Source: Ruminococcus sp. YE282 (GTDB lineage: Bacteria > Bacillota > Clostridia > Oscillospirales > Acutalibacteraceae). From it: a DNA stretch of 64,000 bases. The notes beneath the pieces were generated by a model. It saw only the letters and a list, made by a program, of their open reading frames with translations, had not been told where the DNA came from and did no database searches. Location: contig FMUV01000001.1 of the NCBI GenBank assembly GCA_900101355.1, forward strand, positions 143,457-207,456, read 5' to 3'. Position numbers and translations under genes: made by a program. How positions within the stretch are numbered: position 1 is the first letter of the stretch; each line of letters begins with the position of its first letter. This document shows, piece after piece, positions 17,423 to 26,366 of this stretch.

Positions 17423-17602
17423 ATGACATATATTGCTAAATTCTGGCGTAGTAATCCACAATTAAAAAATGGCGGGTATGAAACCACAAGAGAAATTGAG
17501 GCTACAAATGCTCAACAGGCACGAGCAAAAGCGCGGAAAATCAGTAACCAATGTTTGTATGGTTCTATGGATTTATTAAGTATATCCCGCGCGGAGGATT
17601 AA
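17423..17602 (+). CDS. Small hypothetical protein (59 aa)
   Basis: MTYIAKFWRSNPQLKNGGYETTREIEATNAQQARAKARKIS: a beta-beta-alpha pattern often seen in small phage proteins with an AxxxARxKA helix. I prefer ATG 17423 (GTGAGG upstream) to the GTG four codons earlier. Confidence 0.52.
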   Translation: MTYIAKFWRSNPQLKNGGYETTREIEATNAQQARAKARKISNQCLYGSMDLLSISRAED

Positions 17603-17604
17603 AT

Positions 17605-17844
17605 ATGGCGCAAAAACTATCAGACGAAGCGAGACAGCATAAAAACAAATACAATGCCGAGTATGTAAAGCAAACCAAAGGTGCAGCACAACGCAAATGG
17701 AACGAGGAAAACAAAGAAAGGAAAAAACAAAAATCTTTCTTTCTATGGTTGCCGCAAGACAAGGATATTCTTGACCATTTGGATGCTGTTGATAATGTTT
17801 CCGGCTATATAAAAGATTTGATTCGCGCAGATATTAATAGATAA
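17605..17844 (+). CDS. Small basic protein, possible ribbon-helix-helix-type regulator
   Basis: A 79-residue lysine-rich protein: MAQKLSDEARQHKNKYNAEYVKQT, then FFLWLPQDKDILDHLDAVDNVSGYIKDLIRADI, a short strand plus two helices as in ribbon-helix-helix or Arc-like proteins. Overlaps no neighbour and is the last gene before iteron cluster B. It could bind the iterons; this is inference. Confidence 0.5.
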   Translation: MAQKLSDEARQHKNKYNAEYVKQTKGAAQRKWNEENKERKKQKSFFLWLPQDKDILDHLDAVDNVSGYIKDLIRADINR

Positions 17845-17851
17845 CCAAAAT

Positions 17852-17891
17852 AGGGAACATTGATGTTGTGTGTTCAGCATAAATGTTCCCT
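17852..17891 (+). terminator. Long hairpin at the operon end
   Basis: AGGGAACATT (17852-17861) is perfectly complementary to AATGTTCCCT (17882-17891) around a 20-nt loop that itself contains GATGTTG/CAGCAT pairing. It lies 7 nt after the last gene of the operon; no T-run follows, so termination may need another factor. Confidence 0.5.
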
Positions 17892-17971
17892 AAACCATAG
17901 AAGGAAAATATCACGGCTTGCCGCGCAAGACGGGATTATAGTATTTATATAATATATATATATATATATAA

Positions 17972-18110
17972 TTAAGACTATTCTTAATTTCTATGTAATA
18001 TATGTAAGACTATTCTTAATTATATATATAATATTTAAGACTATTCTTAATTGTTATATATATGTAAGACTATTCTTAATTTCTATATATTAATTTAAGA
18101 CTATTCTTAA
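17972..18110. repeat. Iteron cluster B: five copies of TTAAGACTATTCTTAA
   Basis: Copies at 17972, 18004 (GTAAGA variant), 18035, 18064 (GTAAGA variant) and 18095, all in one orientation with about 30-nt spacing. A TA run precedes them as in cluster A. Confidence 0.85.
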
Positions 18111-18119
18111 TTATTATAC

Positions 18120-18179
18120 ACTTTATTATATACTATTCATACATTAATTTATATTTAGTATTAAAGTATATAATAAAGT
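18120..18179. repeat. 15-bp inverted repeat, right copy
   Basis: ACTTTATTATATACT (18120-18134) and AGTATATAATAAAGT (18165-18179), the same arms and nearly the same centre as at 9075-9134. Clusters A and B together flank the small-gene operon as near-direct repeats. Confidence 0.85.
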
Positions 18180-18397
18180 ACACTTGCCCATCCGCAGTTT
18201 TGTAACCACAACAGAAAACTTTTGACGGATAGACAAGTGTTCTGTTGTTAAAGGATTATGTATAGCACGAATGATATTTGCAATTTAGCTCCTGCGGAAC
18301 TAAATTGATTCTTCTAATAAAAAAAGATAGATTTGTTTAACACCGTTTCAAAAACCATAACACAAGATGTTCGATAAAAACAAGGTGGTAAACAACA

Positions 18398-18602
18398 CAC
18401 TATTATATACTTATATACTATTCACTATTATATACTGTTCAGTATATAATAGTGTTAATATAAATTAATACTATTCTTAATTTCTATGTATTAATTTAAG
18501 ACTATTCTTAATTTATATACTCCTTTAAGACTATTCTTAATTATTATATATAACATTAAGACTATTCTTAATTTATATACACTCATTTAAGACTATTCTT
18601 AA
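18398..18602. repeat. Iteron cluster C with CACTATTATATACT repeats
   Basis: CACTATTATATACT occurs directly at 18398 and 18424 and inverted (AGTATATAATAGTG) at 18441. Then come five TTAAGACTATTCTTAA copies (18465 degenerate, 18495, 18525, 18556, 18587), followed by a long TA run. The element order is reversed compared with clusters A and B. Confidence 0.8.
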
Positions 18603-18603
18603 T

Positions 18604-19045
<442 letters not shown>

Positions 19046-19048
19046 GTA

Positions 19049-19077
19049 TTGACATACTATGAACATTATGTTATACT
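19049..19077 (+). promoter_or_regulatory. Promoter of the SprT-like gene
   Basis: TTGACA (19049-19054), 17 nt, TATACT (19072-19077); spacer ATACTATGAACATTATG is again a near-dyad. Confidence 0.7.
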
Positions 19078-19126
19078 GGTTATTGTAATCAAGGTTTGGT
19101 TACAGAAATATAAAGGAGTGTATGTT

Positions 19127-19617
19127 ATGAGAGATTTAACAGAGTACGTTGCAAGGCTATGGATATGTTGGATTCCATCGGCATTAAATATGGAAACATT
19201 ATTGATTGCACTGTGAACACACGAGCACAAAAGCGTTGGGGTCAATGTAGAAAAGTTCCCGGCGGTTATACAATCAATATCAATGCTGTCCTTCTTGACG
19301 AGCAAAACAGCGAGGACGGTCTGATGAATACAATCTTGCACGAGCTGGCGCATAGCGTAGACGGATGTATGAACCACGGCGCAAATTGGAAAGCTGTTGC
19401 AAGCCGCATTTATTCAGCCTATGGTTATGAAATTAAAAGGACTGACAGCGCGGAGGATAAGGGAGTTATTGAATCCACAAGACAGATAGAATATAAGTAT
19501 CAGTTCCGCTGTGAGAAATGCGGTAAAGTAATCGGCAGGGCAAGAGCGAGTAGGTTTACGCGCAATCCCGAAAGGTTTATCCATACCGGCTGCGGCGGAC
19601 ATTTTCAAAAAATCTAA
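19127..19617 (+). CDS. SprT-like zinc metallopeptidase with one-base frameshift
   Basis: The main frame holds HELAHSVDGCMNHGANW (HExxH plus a third histidine, the SprT/Spartan catalytic site) and a C-terminal Cys4 zinc ribbon (CEKCGK...CGGH). The only well-placed start, ATG 19127 after AAAGGAG, is in another frame; adding one A to the AA at about 19162 gives MRDLTEYVAKAMDMLDSIG and restores a single 164-residue protein. SprT-type proteases degrade DNA-bound proteins; in phages the target is unknown. Confidence 0.75.
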
Positions 19618-19637
19618 AATAAATCTCACAAAACATA

Positions 19638-19666
19638 TTGACAAGTTATAAAACTTGTGGTAGAAT
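19638..19666 (+). promoter_or_regulatory. Promoter with ACAAGTT/AACTTGT operator dyad
   Basis: TTGACA (19638-19643), 17 nt, TAGAAT (19661-19666). The spacer contains ACAAGTT-ATAA-AACTTGT, a perfect dyad, as a candidate operator. Confidence 0.7.
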
Positions 19667-19748
19667 AGGTAACAGTAAAGGGCGGACATCCGCTCATAAA
19701 TAAATCGGGTAAAATAAATATCACAAAACATTTTAGGAGGTTATCGCT

Positions 19749-20702
19749 ATGACAGGATTAGAAAGAGCATATGACAACATTAATAAATTAGTTGAGTTTT
19801 GCAATTCAAAAGAAACAAACACAACCTTCGGTGAGAACGGCAAGATTATCCACCTCATCAAAGATACCGTCGGCAAGGCAACATACATCTATGGTGAGTA
19901 TGGTTTCGACAAGGATTTCTTTGTTCATTTGGATAAGAAATTTGAGGTGGTTGCCATCGCTGCGGATAATGTGGTTTATATCGTTGACACTTATATGTTC
20001 AGCGACTATGAAATTACGAGGTCTGGCAAAGAATTACCAGATGGCGTGAGATGGCTTGGCGACTATTACAATGAACTCAATGAAAAACTCACAAACGAGT
20101 TCTTCCCGCGCTATTATGAAAACCTTGTTCCGACAGGCGTGGACAGCTATGAGGATTCAAGGCTTGAAGAACTTGCAAGGATTGAACTTCTCGGAAACGG
20201 CGAACCGCACAAAGGTCAGCTTGACAGGGATTCCAAAGTAACTGAATACGACATTGCGAAGCTCCTTGCCGGGTTTGAAAACGAACAGGAAATTTTCGCA
20301 GAATGTGTGAACAGAAGCGCAGGAATTTACAACAGCAGAAAGTCCCGCGAAGTTGCGACAGCAAGATATATCGCAGAACACGACGTTGTTAAGGATTACG
20401 AACTGAGAATTGCCGAGGCAATCAGGAACACCGAAGCGAAGAACGTTGTTGTGTGGTTTGAAAAGCACAACAAGCAGTCATCGGCAAAGATTTCTCCGCA
20501 GAACATTCAGAGAGTGTTAATCCGCAAGTTTGATTACTTCTCTACTTATGTATTTATGAACGGCGAAGAAGCAAAGAGAATGTTCTTTGAAATCGGCGCG
20601 ACAGACAGAGGATGGGGAGAAAACCAGAACAGGCTGACAACAAAGGATATTGTCAAGATTATGTATCGCGGCAAAGCAATCTATCAGAGGGAGGAAGCAT
20701 AA
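19749..20702 (+). CDS. Hypothetical protein (317 aa)
   Basis: Begins MTGLERAYDNINKLVEFCNSKE after TTAGGAGG. The first 110 residues look alpha/beta with an IVDTYMFSDYEIT block; the remainder is charged and helical. No catalytic motif recognised. It shares its last base with the start of the next gene, so the two are translationally coupled. Confidence 0.6.
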   Translation: MTGLERAYDNINKLVEFCNSKETNTTFGENGKIIHLIKDTVGKATYIYGEYGFDKDFFVHLDKKFEVVAIAADNVVYIVDTYMFSDYEITRSGKELPDGVRWLGDYYNELNEKLTNEFFPRYYENLVPTGVDSYEDSRLEELARIELLGNGEPHKGQLDRDSKVTEYDIAKLLAGFENEQEIFAECVNRSAGIYNSRKSREVATARYIAEHDVVKDYELRIAEAIRNTEAKNVVVWFEKHNKQSSAKISPQNIQRVLIRKFDYFSTYVFMNGEEAKRMFFEIGATDRGWGENQNRLTTKDIVKIMYRGKAIYQREEA

Positions 20703-21013
20703 TGGTAAACATTACTGAATATCAAAAATGTTCCTGCGGAGCAATCACGTTATATACGAATAACGGCGATGCTTATTCTTGCAAGCAGAAAAATCTCCGC
20801 AAGTTCTTCCCGAACATCGACCTCCGCAAAATCGAGAGGTTGCCGGAAAGTTACTGTTGCAATCATTGCGTAAACCATTTCGGACTTGACCTCTGCGGTT
20901 GCGGCTCTGGCGAAGAATTTGGAAAATGCGATGAGGGCTATCCCGAATGTAAACAGCCTATGCAGGTCGTTGGAAAATATACCCGCGTTTGCGCTGCTGA
21001 TGCTTGGATATGA
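20702..21013 (+). CDS. Cysteine-rich metal-binding protein
   Basis: A 103-residue protein with CSCGAI, CCNHCVNHFGLDLCGCGSGEEFGKC and CKQPM, enough cysteines for two zinc sites; CGCGSGEEFGKC resembles SEC-C-type motifs. Start ATG 20702 is coupled to the upstream gene (GGAGGAAGCATAATG). Function unknown. Confidence 0.6.
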   Translation: MVNITEYQKCSCGAITLYTNNGDAYSCKQKNLRKFFPNIDLRKIERLPESYCCNHCVNHFGLDLCGCGSGEEFGKCDEGYPECKQPMQVVGKYTRVCAADAWI

Positions 21014-21021
21014 GGTGTGAA

Positions 21022-21408
21022 ATGAACGACATTGTAAGTTTACAGGAAATTCTGCGGATAGAGCAATCAATATCTGAATTGCTCAAATCCGCGCGGGATG
21101 ACATCATAAAAGAGACTGAAACCACGGAAATCGAGGGCGTAAAAAAGATAAATGATTTCTGTTGTGTGGTTAAATTATCCAAACTCAGAAACAATATTTG
21201 GTCAGCGGAATATTATCTGCCGCACGTTCAGGCATCATATGTCAAAACGGCACTTGCAAGTGTTAAAACTGCCGCAGCGTTCGTGGAAAAAGTCGCGGAT
21301 ATGGTAGAGAATAGGCGCGTGAAAATCGGAAAGAATGTGTACTATCTGAACGACACGACAGTTGGTATTCTTATGCGACACTATAAGGGCTTAACGGAGG
21401 AATTGTAA
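21022..21408 (+). CDS. Hypothetical helical protein
   Basis: About 128 residues starting MNDIVSLQEILRIEQSISELL (ATG 21022 after GAGGTG). Mostly amphipathic helices, which may form a coiled coil. The stop overlaps the next start (ATG inside GTAATG). Confidence 0.55.
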   Translation: MNDIVSLQEILRIEQSISELLKSARDDIIKETETTEIEGVKKINDFCCVVKLSKLRNNIWSAEYYLPHVQASYVKTALASVKTAAAFVEKVADMVENRRVKIGKNVYYLNDTTVGILMRHYKGLTEEL

Positions 21409-21746
21409 TGTCAGAGATTACATCCGGCAGATATGTTTCAACGGAATATTACGAAGATTTCAGCACTGGAAAAGCATATACAACATCACAGGGAACGCCG
21501 CTTTTGAAATATCAAGTAGTCATTGATGTTAAGGTAACGGAAAAATCGTATATCTTTAATTTGGTTGACTTCATCGAAAATCACGGATATGCGCCGCAGA
21601 TTGCCGATATGTTCAGAGATAACAAGCGCGTTGCTATTAGGCGCGATAAGCCGAGCAAACACGCTATTCATACTTGGTCGGGCAATTCATTTACGTTATA
21701 TCCTTATCGGGTTGGCGTTCCCTATGTTTTCAACAAGGAGGAATAA
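21408..21746 (+). CDS. Hypothetical protein (112 aa)
   Basis: MSEITSGRYVSTEYYEDFSTGKAY..., beta-rich with a central LVDFIENHGYAPQIADMF helix. Coupled to its upstream neighbour by overlap; GGAGGAATT ribosome site. No family recognised. Confidence 0.55.
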   Translation: MSEITSGRYVSTEYYEDFSTGKAYTTSQGTPLLKYQVVIDVKVTEKSYIFNLVDFIENHGYAPQIADMFRDNKRVAIRRDKPSKHAIHTWSGNSFTLYPYRVGVPYVFNKEE

Positions 21747-21748
21747 CT

Positions 21749-22075
21749 ATGGTCTATAACTGTTTTGGATATTTTGAACTCTGCGATAAATTGTTTTTGG
21801 GCGTTCCATTGACGAATGACCATATGAACGAAGCAACGAAACAAATTTGTTCGTATATCCTTAAAACCGGCGGAGCAAAAAATATGCTAAAGCTCGGCGT
21901 TGGAATCCACACAAGAAGGCTTAGTGAATCGGATAAAATCATAAGACAGCGGTTAGTCTATACGAAGGGTAGTCGCGCGGGTCAGGAGTTAGAAATACAC
22001 GAAATAAAAAAACTGGGACACTTCCTGCGCGATGGAAATTATGCCGACTATTACAAGAGAGAAGATATGAAGTAG
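21749..22075 (+). CDS. Hypothetical protein (108 aa)
   Basis: MVYNCFGYFELCDKLFLGVPL..., with CAAGGAGGA two codons upstream of ATG 21749. Ends in a charged LGHFLRDGNYADYYKREDMK. Unknown function. Confidence 0.52.
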   Translation: MVYNCFGYFELCDKLFLGVPLTNDHMNEATKQICSYILKTGGAKNMLKLGVGIHTRRLSESDKIIRQRLVYTKGSRAGQELEIHEIKKLGHFLRDGNYADYYKREDMK

Positions 22076-22076
22076 A

Positions 22077-22592
22077 TTGGAAGTGATAACCTTGCCATTT
22101 AATAAAAGCGACGAATACATTTCTGTGATTTGTCAGGATTGCGGAAAATCTTTTATGATTGACAAAAGCTATACAAATGTAATTAAGCGTTGCCCGATAT
22201 GCCAAAGTAGGGCAAACAAAAATCAAAACAGAACTTGCGGATGCTGCGGACGGAAATTCCCGATGGATAGGCTGAAATATGTTTCAAAAGAAAAATCTCG
22301 CACATCGTATCTTTGTTATGAATGTTTTGGCGACTTTACAAAAAGCGACCATCGTTTGATTAAGTGGGCAGTTGAAAACATAATAAAGAAATACTGTAAA
22401 CAGAGCGGAAAATCTTTTGAAAACGACATTGAAGGATATATAACTCTTTCAAGCGGAACGAAGGAAATCGAATCCGTCGAATACATTGATTATTTCTTTT
22501 GTCAAATGTTGGTGTATCAAGGGAAAAATGCGGTCAGGCAATTCGTGGAAAATTATACATACAATCCGGCGCAAAAGAAGCAGCCGGTCTAA
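22077..22592 (+). CDS. Zinc-finger protein
   Basis: A 171-residue protein with three Cys-x2-Cys knuckles: CQDCGKS...CPICQS and CGCCGRKF...CYECFG, indicating tandem zinc ribbons. The start is TTG 22077, one base after the previous stop. It precedes the sliding-clamp gene and may act with replication proteins (inference). Confidence 0.6.
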   Translation: MEVITLPFNKSDEYISVICQDCGKSFMIDKSYTNVIKRCPICQSRANKNQNRTCGCCGRKFPMDRLKYVSKEKSRTSYLCYECFGDFTKSDHRLIKWAVENIIKKYCKQSGKSFENDIEGYITLSSGTKEIESVEYIDYFFCQMLVYQGKNAVRQFVENYTYNPAQKKQPV

Positions 22593-22601
22593 GGAGAAAT
22601 T

Positions 22602-23768
22602 ATGAAATTCAAACTCTCAGCTAAAGACTTCAAAAACATTATCGAGCGCGTAGCCGTTGTTGCTGCGAAGAAATCACCTCTGCCCATACTTGAATGTGTG
22701 CAGATTATTGCTAACGATGACACTGTTATGTTCCGAACGACAGACCTTGAGGCGTATGTAACCATCACGGCGAACACTGAGGTAATCGAGAATGGAACTG
22801 CTATTGTCGAACTCAGCAGCATTAAGAAACTGTACACAGTCAGCGGCGATGTTACATTCGAGCGGGACGGCATAAAATTCAGCGCATCCAACGGAAAGAA
22901 AAAGAATGAGATACCTTGTTATCCCGAATCTCAGAATGAACTTATGCCCGAGTTTCCGAATAATCCTCCGCGCGAATCCGCGATTATGACCGTGCCGGAC
23001 AAAGCAGACTTCATTAAGGTTTTGGAAAATCTCGCGCCTTGCTTGAGTCCTGACCCCGCAAGAGTTATTTACACGGGATATAACATCAACAGCGGCAAGT
23101 ATGGAATTATCGCAATAGACGGTTATCACGCATTGAGTTTCTTAAACCCGTGGTGCGAACAGGGAAGGACATTCGACACTGTAATTCCCGGCTATACATA
23201 CAAAATGTTGAAGAAAGTTTCCAATATCAAAGCAGAAACAAATTCGTTGGAACTTTACTATGAGGACGGCGGCAAATATATCTTTTATGTTGGCTACGAT
23301 TATGTCCTCGCAACGAAGGTTATTGATGGAAACTTCTGCGTTTTTGCGCGGATTGTCGATGGCGACGGCAGTTATAAACACTCATTCAGCTTCAGCGCGG
23401 ACTCTGCGGGATTGTGTGCTATTGCAAAGGAATATGCTGCGGTTTCAAAGGATAAAACGCATATTCATTGTATTGAGCTTAACGGAAAACTTGCGACGAC
23501 CACGAGGACGTTTGATTTCCGAACGGCAGGTTGTGTGGATATTTTGGGCGGGAATTTGCCCGAAGGATTCCATATTCTGTTGGATTCCAAATATCTGTAT
23601 GATATTATGAAAACTTTCAATGGCACAGATATTACCATTGAGTGCGGAACAGAGATTACTCCGTGGAAATTTTACAACGACAATTATGTTGGATTGGTCG
23701 CGCCGGGCAGGATGGAAGGCGACGTAAAAGATGATGCAGAATCGTATGTGAGGAACGCTTTTGCATAA
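22602..23768 (+). CDS. dnaN: DNA polymerase III beta subunit (sliding clamp)
   Basis: A 388-residue protein, close to the usual ~370 residues of bacterial DnaN. The N-terminal block MKFKLSAKDFKNIIERVAVVAAKKSPLPILECVQI, FRTTDLEAYVTI and the later CIELNGKLATTTRTFDF segment match the clamp repeats. The ring-shaped dimer tethers DNA polymerase and ligase to DNA. A phage-encoded clamp implies a partly self-sufficient replisome, together with LigA at 58.4 kb. Confidence 0.85.
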   Translation: MKFKLSAKDFKNIIERVAVVAAKKSPLPILECVQIIANDDTVMFRTTDLEAYVTITANTEVIENGTAIVELSSIKKLYTVSGDVTFERDGIKFSASNGKKKNEIPCYPESQNELMPEFPNNPPRESAIMTVPDKADFIKVLENLAPCLSPDPARVIYTGYNINSGKYGIIAIDGYHALSFLNPWCEQGRTFDTVIPGYTYKMLKKVSNIKAETNSLELYYEDGGKYIFYVGYDYVLATKVIDGNFCVFARIVDGDGSYKHSFSFSADSAGLCAIAKEYAAVSKDKTHIHCIELNGKLATTTRTFDFRTAGCVDILGGNLPEGFHILLDSKYLYDIMKTFNGTDITIECGTEITPWKFYNDNYVGLVAPGRMEGDVKDDAESYVRNAFA

Positions 23769-23878
23769 ATGGCTTTCTTTTCGATTTAAGCGTGTCCTAC
23801 GCGCGGTTTTTGCGGAGAAAAAAAGTTAGGAATGATATTATATTCCTAAATAGTTTGTCCGTTTTTAGTGGGTTTTAT

Positions 23879-23887
23879 GGGGGGGGG
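23879..23887 (+). repeat. G9 tract in the leader of the next gene
   Basis: Nine Gs directly upstream of AAAACTAAATG, where a ribosome-binding site would be. Such tracts are prone to length change; here that could tune translation. Confidence 0.7.
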
Positions 23888-23895
23888 AAAACTAA

Positions 23896-24360
23896 ATGAA
23901 AACATACATCCATTATGGCTCAAAACAATTCGACAAAGAGCGTTTTACACCAATTCAAAATTGTTATCCGCGAAATAAGCCTATTGGCGGGTTATGGGCT
24001 TCCGAAGTTGGTGCTCGATACAGTTGGAAACGATGGTGTGAAGGTGAGAATTACCGTACCGACCATTACAGAGCGGATAATTATTTCAAATTCACGATTG
24101 CAGAAAATGCAAAAATCCTTACTCTACTATGTGCAGATGATGTAAAAGCTATGCCAATGCTCGGCAAAGCTGGAATCGTTGATTATAAACCTGATTTTGA
24201 AGAAATAATGTCTTTGGGTTATGACGCTATTGATTATCGTCTGAGCGATGAAGTTGGAGCATTTGCATTTGATAGCCTGTATTGGTGTCTGTACGGCTGG
24301 GATTGTGATAGCATTTTGATACTAAACAAAGATATTGTTATACCAATTACGGAGGAATAA
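23896..24360 (+). CDS. Hypothetical protein, possible ADP-ribosyltransferase-like fold
   Basis: A 154-residue protein with MKTYIHYGSKQFDKERFTPI and NKPIGGLWASEVGARYSWKRWCE, a recurrent family in mobile elements. The layout (H-Y-G near the N-terminus, GGLWAS strand, FKFTIAENAKILTL) is reminiscent of small ADP-ribosyltransferase-like folds, but I cannot identify a catalytic triad. Its ribosome site is replaced by the G9 tract. Confidence 0.55.
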   Translation: MKTYIHYGSKQFDKERFTPIQNCYPRNKPIGGLWASEVGARYSWKRWCEGENYRTDHYRADNYFKFTIAENAKILTLLCADDVKAMPMLGKAGIVDYKPDFEEIMSLGYDAIDYRLSDEVGAFAFDSLYWCLYGWDCDSILILNKDIVIPITEE

Positions 24361-24363
24361 ACT

Positions 24364-24591
24364 ATGGAAAATTTTATAGGAATAGCTACTTGTTTCCTCT
24401 TTGGTGGAATAATTACAGGGGCATATATTATATTCCGCTTATTGATTGAATTAATACTTGATAAAATCAGTTTTTTGGAATCAAAATGGCTATTAATCAC
24501 ATTGATTGTGATGTTTGGGTTATTTTTGCTTGTACTTTTAACAATACTATGTGGTGTAATAATCACTTTTGTATTTAATGCAGGAGGATAA
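24364..24591 (+). CDS. Two-helix membrane protein (75 aa)
   Basis: Two predicted transmembrane helices (FIGIATCFLFGGIITGAYII and WLLITLIVMFGLFLLVLLTI). Preceded by ACGGAGGAA. Function unknown. Confidence 0.55.
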   Translation: MENFIGIATCFLFGGIITGAYIIFRLLIELILDKISFLESKWLLITLIVMFGLFLLVLLTILCGVIITFVFNAGG

Positions 24592-24592
24592 A

Positions 24593-24772
24593 ATGAAAGA
24601 TTCAAGAAAGAAATCACATAGACACGATAAAGCTGTAAAGGCTGCGTATAACCTTCTTGTGAGTTATCGGAAACTTATGGAAGAAAAAGGTTAAGACGAA
24701 TACGCGGCTGAAATTGAATCGGCATATAAAGATTTATGGTGTGAATGTTTGAATGAAAAAGCACCGTGGTAA
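24593..24772 (+). CDS. Small basic protein interrupted by in-frame TAA
   Basis: ATG 24593 after CAGGAGGA opens MKDSRKKSHRHDKAVKAAYNLL...LMEEKG, then TAA at 24692, after which the same frame runs on for 25 codons (DEYAAEIESAYKDLWCECLN) to a second stop at 24772. The continuity of amphipathic helices suggests one ~59-residue protein with a point mutation or read-through. Confidence 0.5.
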
Positions 24773-24794
24773 TGCAAAGAAACGAGGTATATAA

Positions 24795-25631
24795 ATGACT
24801 AACACTCTTTATGATTATGACCCGACCAAAGCCGAGCGGAAGGCTCTTGGCTACGATTGGGCGGAAAAAGCAAGACGGCAGTTTGAATTAGATAAAATCA
24901 ACCGTGAGTTGAAAATAGGAATGGTAGTGTTCTTTATTAGCGGTTCAATAGGTAAACGGAGAGTTGATTTTGGAACTATTGACTTTCATTATCCCGGCGC
25001 GGTCAGCCTTGCACTATATGACGTTCCGCGTAAAAGAGCCATAGACGGCGTTCCTATTGACCAAATGCAATTTCCTACGCCATTCAAGAAATTACCGAAG
25101 AACTGGACGTATGACACGGAATTATATAAGGTGACATATTTGCCTTACCCGCCCGAAGTCGCGGAAGAAGCTAAACATCTTTCTCCGCGCAAAGCCGAGG
25201 ATGTTAGGCGAGCTATTGACATCGGATTTATCGTTAATCGTCGCGACGTGGATTATAGTAATATCGAAACCAACTTTTCTAAAGGTGACGGATGGCAGAT
25301 TGTCAAGAGAAGTACGCCGTTTTCTACGCCATTGCTAAATACATATAAGGCAACGTATGAGATTTACCAAACATACGAAGAAGCCGAGGAAGTAATCAAA
25401 GCAGAGGAGCGACAGTTACAAATCGAGTCCGAGATGTCGGATGAGGAATGGTCTATCTATCAGATTGACAGAACCTTGTCGAAAATCTCTATGTCGGAAA
25501 CGGATAGGGAACAGTACAGAAAATTTCTTTTGTCTTTGGATAACATTGAGGATGTCGTTGTCCGACTGAGCGACGGTACGATTCAGTGGAAATATGACCG
25601 AAACAAAAGATGGAATAACATCGAGGTATAA
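24795..25631 (+). CDS. Hypothetical protein (278 aa)
   Basis: MTNTLYDYDPTKAERKALGYDWAEKARRQ after AAGAAACGAGG. Contains a near-duplicate segment: DFGTIDFHYPGAVSL (about residue 55) and DYSNIETNFSKGDGW (about residue 155), each followed by a P-F-S/T-P-L/F stretch, suggesting two repeats of one fold, then an acidic helical C-terminus. No function recognised. Confidence 0.58.
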   Translation: MTNTLYDYDPTKAERKALGYDWAEKARRQFELDKINRELKIGMVVFFISGSIGKRRVDFGTIDFHYPGAVSLALYDVPRKRAIDGVPIDQMQFPTPFKKLPKNWTYDTELYKVTYLPYPPEVAEEAKHLSPRKAEDVRRAIDIGFIVNRRDVDYSNIETNFSKGDGWQIVKRSTPFSTPLLNTYKATYEIYQTYEEAEEVIKAEERQLQIESEMSDEEWSIYQIDRTLSKISMSETDREQYRKFLLSLDNIEDVVVRLSDGTIQWKYDRNKRWNNIEV

Positions 25632-25665
25632 CTAAAATAAATAGCAAAAAACTTTTATATTTCTA

Positions 25666-25694
25666 TTGACATTCGCGGAAAACCGTGATATAAT
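25666..25694 (+). promoter_or_regulatory. Promoter of the leader-RNA gene
   Basis: TTGACA (25666-25671), 17 nt, TATAAT (25689-25694); CGCGG/CCGTG dyad in the spacer. Preceded by the intergenic TAAATAGCAAAAAAC box. Confidence 0.75.
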
Positions 25695-25699
25695 AATAA

Positions 25700-25855
25700 A
25701 GACCATTAAGAGTGCGTAAGGGAACAAGCCCAATGACCGTACACCAACCTACCGAGTGGCAAGGTGGTAATGCTTGTCTGTATCGCTACAATGATATAGA
25801 ACCAATGGGAATCTTTTACACCTCTAATGAGATAAATTAGAGAGGATTTGAAACA
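25700..25855 (+). promoter_or_regulatory. Structured 5' leader, candidate translational riboswitch
   Basis: About 150 nt separate the promoter from ATG 25856. The leader contains AAGGGAACAAGCCCAATGACC, CACCAACC and AAGGTGGTAATGC, an arrangement faintly reminiscent of the SAM-I/S-box core (GGGA..GCCC, ATGA, CAACC, AAGGTG-TAAT). It ends in a hairpin CTCTAAT/ATTAGAG whose 3' arm includes the ribosome-binding site GAGAGG. That geometry fits ligand-controlled translation. Family assignment is tentative. Confidence 0.5.
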
Positions 25856-26176
25856 ATGACAAACAACAGAACAATCAAAGAATTAAGCAAAAAGAATGGC
25901 AGAGTATATGTATTTCTTGCCAATGTAGAGGTCGGCGAGCAGTTCCTTCAGCAAGCCGAAGATGAGGGTTTTAACTTCGCGGACGGCGCAAAACCCACGG
26001 AACGCTGCTATGCTGAGATTATGGCGGTCAACGGAAACAAGACAATCAACTTTGTCGGCGCGAACGGCAGGATTGCTTTCGGCAGCGGAGCGAAGAAGAT
26101 TGGCGACCAGAAGTTAATCCGCGTGGACTATGAGAAGTATCTAACCGGCGCGGAAAACTATGAATACAAGCAGTAA
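25856..26176 (+). CDS. Hypothetical protein under leader control (106 aa)
   Basis: MTNNRTIKELSKKNGRVYVFLANVEVGEQFLQQAEDEGF, a small alpha/beta protein with a C-terminal Gly-rich GANGRIAFGSGAKK stretch. Its ribosome site is sequestered in the leader hairpin. Role unknown. Confidence 0.6.
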   Translation: MTNNRTIKELSKKNGRVYVFLANVEVGEQFLQQAEDEGFNFADGAKPTERCYAEIMAVNGNKTINFVGANGRIAFGSGAKKIGDQKLIRVDYEKYLTGAENYEYKQ

Positions 26177-26191
26177 TATCAAGGTCAAGCA

Positions 26192-26359
26192 ATGCCGAAG
26201 ATTCAGCGTAGAGGAATAATATTCTTTATCGAGAAAAATATCCGTGGTGCTTGGGTTATCTATGGATTGGAAGGAATTAAGCAATACTATGGATATACCA
26301 AAGAACAGGCACGGCAAAAATATCTTGATGAAGCGCGAACAATAATAAATGAGAAATGA
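26192..26359 (+). CDS. Small basic protein (55 aa)
   Basis: MPKIQRRGIIFFIEKNIRGAWVIYGLEGIKQYYGYTKEQARQKYLDE: beta hairpin plus helix, typical of small phage proteins. ATG 26192; upstream AAGGTCAAGC is a weak ribosome site. Confidence 0.48.
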   Translation: MPKIQRRGIIFFIEKNIRGAWVIYGLEGIKQYYGYTKEQARQKYLDEARTIINEK

Positions 26360-26366
26360 GGTTATT

